From CBDDKZ01 sp965230415 (GTDB taxonomy: Bacteria > Bacteroidota > Bacteroidia > Cytophagales > JAAEPT01): a DNA stretch of 64,000 bases. Under the pieces are notes generated by a model, which did no database searches, was not told the DNA's origin, and worked only from the letters and a program-made list of their open reading frames with translations. Below, piece after piece: positions 61,566-64,000 of this stretch; positions within the stretch are counted from its first letter, which is position 1; the number at the start of each line of letters is the position of its first letter. The translations under genes were made by a program, and so were the position numbers. The stretch is taken from the NCBI GenBank assembly GCA_965230415.1, contig CBDDKZ010000005.1:3038001-3102000 (forward strand), read 5' to 3'.

Positions 61566-62708
61566 ATGAGTTTTCAAGAAGTATTTGATCAGTACAGTTG
61601 GGACGATCTTAAACAAAGTATATACGATAAGTCGTCAAACGATGTAATAAATGCACTTAATAAGAAAAATACCAGGGGGCTCGAAGATTTTAAAGCACTA
61701 ATTTCCCCGGCCGCGGCTCCTTTTTTGGAAGAAATGGCTCAATTGAGCCATCAATTGACTCTTAAACGCTTTGGAAATACCATCCAACTTTATATACCCT
61801 TGTATTTGTCCAACGAATGCCAAAATATATGTACCTATTGTGGCTTTAGTATGGATAATCCCCTAAGGAGGACTACCCTGAATGATCGACAGCTATTAAA
61901 AGAAGCAGAAGTAATAAAATCTCATGGTTTTGATCATGTGCTATTGGTGACCGGTGAGGCTAACAGAATAGTAGGCGTAGATTACCTGGAGAATTCCATT
62001 AAACTTATTAGAGATCAATTTTCTCATATTTCTATCGAAGTACAGCCTTTAAAGCAAGAGGATTACGAACTGCTTATTAAGCAAGGGTTAAATACTGTTC
62101 TTGTATATCAGGAAACTTATCATAAAGAAGATTATAAGAAACACCACCCTAAAGGAAGAAAATCCAATTTTTACTATCGTTTGGATACACCTGACCGACT
62201 GGGGCAGGCCGGTATTTATAAAATGGGCCTGGGTGTACTTATCGGCTTAGAAGATTGGCGAACAGATTCCCTTTACTGTGCCATGCATTTGAATTACCTG
62301 GAGCGTACTTACTGGCAAACCAAGTATTCCATTTCTTTTCCACGATTACGGCCATTTTCCGGTGGACTTGAACCAAAGGTGGAAATGAATGATCGCGAAC
62401 TCATCCAATTGATTTGTGCTTATAGAATATTTAATGAAGAAGTAGAATTGTCGCTTTCAACGAGAGAGCATGAATTTTTCCGGAACCATGCTATGAAGTT
62501 GGGAGTTACATCAATGTCGGCCGGTTCGAAAACAGACCCCGGAGGCTATGCATCAACTCAGGAAGAGTTGGAGCAATTTGAAATATCTGATGACCGCACA
62601 CCTGAAGAGGTAGCGCAGATGATTCGTCGCAATGGTTATGAAGCCGTTTGGAAAGACTGGGATTGGTCCTATGAAACATATGGTGTTCAACTGAAGGAAA
62701 ATAATTGA
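61566..62708 (+). CDS. thiH: Tyrosine lyase (2-iminoacetate synthase)
   Basis: A 380-residue radical SAM enzyme that cleaves tyrosine to dehydroglycine for ThiG. The cluster cysteines are Cys85, Cys89 and Cys92 in CQNICTYCGF. GFDHVLLVTGEANRIVG and LPYFSGG-like LRPFSGGLEPK, and the C-terminal SMSAGSKTDPGGY, agree with the family. The use of ThiH rather than the oxidase ThiO is the anaerobic-type route. Its last four bases overlap a potential TTG start of thiF. Confidence 0.95.
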   Translation: MSFQEVFDQYSWDDLKQSIYDKSSNDVINALNKKNTRGLEDFKALISPAAAPFLEEMAQLSHQLTLKRFGNTIQLYIPLYLSNECQNICTYCGFSMDNPLRRTTLNDRQLLKEAEVIKSHGFDHVLLVTGEANRIVGVDYLENSIKLIRDQFSHISIEVQPLKQEDYELLIKQGLNTVLVYQETYHKEDYKKHHPKGRKSNFYYRLDTPDRLGQAGIYKMGLGVLIGLEDWRTDSLYCAMHLNYLERTYWQTKYSISFPRLRPFSGGLEPKVEMNDRELIQLICAYRIFNEEVELSLSTREHEFFRNHAMKLGVTSMSAGSKTDPGGYASTQEELEQFEISDDRTPEEVAQMIRRNGYEAVWKDWDWSYETYGVQLKENN

Positions 62709-62710
62709 TA

Positions 62711-63817
62711 ATGCTCTCAAAAGAAGAATTTTCCAGGTATAATAGGCATATAATTCTCAGCGAAGTAGGGCAGATTGGGCAAGAAAAGCTTAAAAATGCG
62801 CGCGTACTTCTCGTTGGAGTAGGAGGGCTTGGGTGCCCTATAGCTCAATACCTGGTTGCCGCAGGCGTCGGGACTGTTGTTCTTGTTGATGGGGACCTTG
62901 TCTCTGAAAGTAACCTGCAAAGACAAATACTTTTCAATTCGTCAGAGGTAGGAAAACCGAAAGCAGCCATAGCGCAACAGAAATTAGCTAGTCAGAACCC
63001 ATTAATAGCAATCAAAGCTCATGTTGCAAATGTGACTAAAGAGAATGTGCTGGAATTAATTAAGGATATTGATATTGTAGTAGATGGTACAGACAATTTC
63101 GCTTCACGTTACCTGCTTAATGATGCCTGCATTTTAGCTAATAAAGTGCTGATTTACGGTGCTATTTATAAGTTTGAAGGCCAGGTGTCGGTATTTAATT
63201 ACAATGATGGTCCCACGTATCGTTGTCTTTTTCCCGAACCACCCTTGCCTGGAAGTGTGCCAAATTGTTCTCAAATTGGTGTTTTAGGAGTGCTTCCGGG
63301 TGTAATTGGTGCAGTGCAGGCCAATGAAGTTATAAAAGTTATTTTAGGGAAAGAAGGCGTACTTAGTGGTAAGTTATGGACAATAGATCTGATGACTATG
63401 CAAAGTCAGATTATTGGCTTCAAGAAGAATAAGGCAATTGAAATAAAGGAACTTATTGATTACGACATTTTTTGTGGTTTTGAGCCGAAGAATGAATTAG
63501 TACAGTCCATTTCATGCGATGAACTTAATGAATGGATAGAAGAGGGGAAGCCATTGCAGTTGATAGACGTGCGCGAAAACCATGAACGTGAGATTAGCGA
63601 TATTGGAGGTATTCATATCCCTTTAGGAGAATTGAGAGATAGAATAAACGAAGTATCAAAAGAATTAACCTGTGTTGTTTATTGCCATTACGGTCATAGA
63701 AGTAAAGAAGCAGTAGAGTTATTAGCAGAAGAGAGTGACTTCGACAAAATATTTAACTTAGAAGGAGGCATAGATGAATGGTCTCAGGAAATCGATTCCG
63801 GAGTAACCAGGTACTAA
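62711..63817 (+). CDS. thiF: ThiF/MoeB-like adenylyltransferase with C-terminal rhodanese domain
   Basis: A 368-residue E1-like enzyme that adenylates the C-terminus of a sulfur-carrier protein such as ThiS. The ATP site is GVGGLGCP (36-43), with NLQRQILF and DGTDNFASRYL. Cys186 in VPNCSQIGVLG is the likely catalytic Cys. Only one Cys is present at each half of the usual zinc site (RCLFP and FCGF). The rhodanese domain (about 265-366) has Cys325 in YCHYGHRS and could bring the sulfur. I took the ATG at 62711 over a TTG at 62705. Its operon has no thiS gene. Confidence 0.9.
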   Translation: MLSKEEFSRYNRHIILSEVGQIGQEKLKNARVLLVGVGGLGCPIAQYLVAAGVGTVVLVDGDLVSESNLQRQILFNSSEVGKPKAAIAQQKLASQNPLIAIKAHVANVTKENVLELIKDIDIVVDGTDNFASRYLLNDACILANKVLIYGAIYKFEGQVSVFNYNDGPTYRCLFPEPPLPGSVPNCSQIGVLGVLPGVIGAVQANEVIKVILGKEGVLSGKLWTIDLMTMQSQIIGFKKNKAIEIKELIDYDIFCGFEPKNELVQSISCDELNEWIEEGKPLQLIDVRENHEREISDIGGIHIPLGELRDRINEVSKELTCVVYCHYGHRSKEAVELLAEESDFDKIFNLEGGIDEWSQEIDSGVTRY

Positions 63818-63824
63818 GCACTAC

Positions 63825-63857
63825 ACACTAAGTAAATTAATCTAGTATTAGTGTTTT
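63825..63857. terminator. Weak AT-rich hairpin between thiF and the MoxR-type gene
   Basis: ACACTAA (63825-63831) pairs with TTAGTGT (63848-63854) across a 16-base loop and is followed by a few T. It lies between convergent genes. Confidence 0.35.
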
Positions 63858-63861
63858 ATGG

Positions 63862-64000
63862 CTAGAGTAGTTGTGAAAGAATGCTGTCTACAGGTATGGA
63901 CTCGGCTTCGGCTTTGAAATTTCTAATAACCCGATGTCTTAAAATCGGCAGTGCAACATCCTGAATGTCTTCAATATCCGGAGAGTATTTGCCTTTAAAC
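63862..64000 (-). CDS. MoxR-type AAA ATPase, C-terminal fragment (truncated by window edge)
   Basis: Only the last 45 residues are visible. They contain YSPDIEDIQDVALPILRHRV and IRNFKAEAES, closely resembling the C-terminus of MoxR-family ATPases of Bacteroidota. The stop TAG is at 63862-63864. MoxR proteins often work with BatA/B/D-type proteins; a batD gene lies at the other end of the window, far away. The rest of the gene is beyond 64000. Confidence 0.8.
   Translation of the reverse strand, partial: FKGKYSPDIEDIQDVALPILRHRVIRNFKAEAESIPVDSILSQLL

Noticed and set aside
1..64000. tRNA, rRNA, CRISPR arrays, insertion sequences, prophage, defence or secondary-metabolite clusters
   Set aside because: I looked through the gaps between genes and the protein list and saw no cloverleaf, repeat-spacer array, transposase, integrase or defence protein. 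A tRNAscan or CRISPR search would be needed to exclude weak cases.

Overview
The window is chromosomal DNA from a member of the Bacteroidota, most likely an aerobic gliding-type lineage such as Cytophagales (the order is an inference). The evidence is a full-length SprA of the type IX secretion system (T9SS), a T9SS sorting domain on another protein, BatD, the Bacteroidota-specific families DUF4286 and DUF4837, a Rho with a long N-terminal insertion, Bacteroidota-type -7 promoter boxes (TAnnTTTG) and few Shine-Dalgarno sites. I found about 52 protein genes, two of them cut by the window ends. I found no rRNA, tRNA, CRISPR array, insertion sequence, prophage or defence island. This is mostly core genome with short accessory stretches.

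Layout. 1-5.8 kb (minus): a truncated TPR protein, an Nfu-type Fe-S protein, a dicarboxylate/amino-acid symporter, aroC and batD. 6-8.3 kb: a 64-residue small protein, queG and ruvB. 8.4-10.9 kb (plus): apbE, a methyltransferase and a ZIP-type metal transporter. 10.9-12.6 kb (minus): an ECF sigma factor followed by a membrane protein that joins an anti-sigma-like N-terminus to a trypsin-like protease. 12.6-13.5 kb: a non-coding stretch that may encode a structured RNA, then two very small genes. 13.5-18 kb: a Gre-like factor, two exported proteins, a YARHG protein, a pirin and a Tat-exported protein. 18-28.4 kb (minus): maeB-ruvA-sprA. 28.5-33.8 kb (minus): DUF4837, DUF4286, a TIGR03032 protein, an FG-GAP/T9SS protein and lysA.

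33.9-40.5 kb (plus) holds the complete tryptophan operon trpEGDCFBA. In front of it is a classical leader-peptide attenuator with tandem Trp codons, a pause hairpin, an antiterminator and an intrinsic terminator. Its last gene overlaps the convergent DnaJ-domain gene. 41.8-50.5 kb: serS, rho, an unknown gene, a TPR protein, an M48 lipoprotein protease, folK and sppA. 50.5-53.9 kb: bioB, bioF and a tandem thioredoxin protein. 53.9-58.6 kb: an FKBP isomerase, an NrnA-like phosphoesterase, ndk, a small exported protein, a flippase-like membrane protein and scpA. 58.8-63.8 kb (plus): dxs-thiG-thiH-thiF, which makes DXP and turns it into the thiamine thiazole. The C-terminus of a MoxR-type ATPase runs off the right end.

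The strongest regulatory observation is the trp attenuator. The most unusual proteins are the anti-sigma/protease fusion, the FG-GAP protein with an about 80-residue N-terminal export region, the ThiF-rhodanese protein that has lost half of its usual zinc cysteines, and SprA with a highly charged insert. I did not find convincing evidence of a wholly new multigene system.
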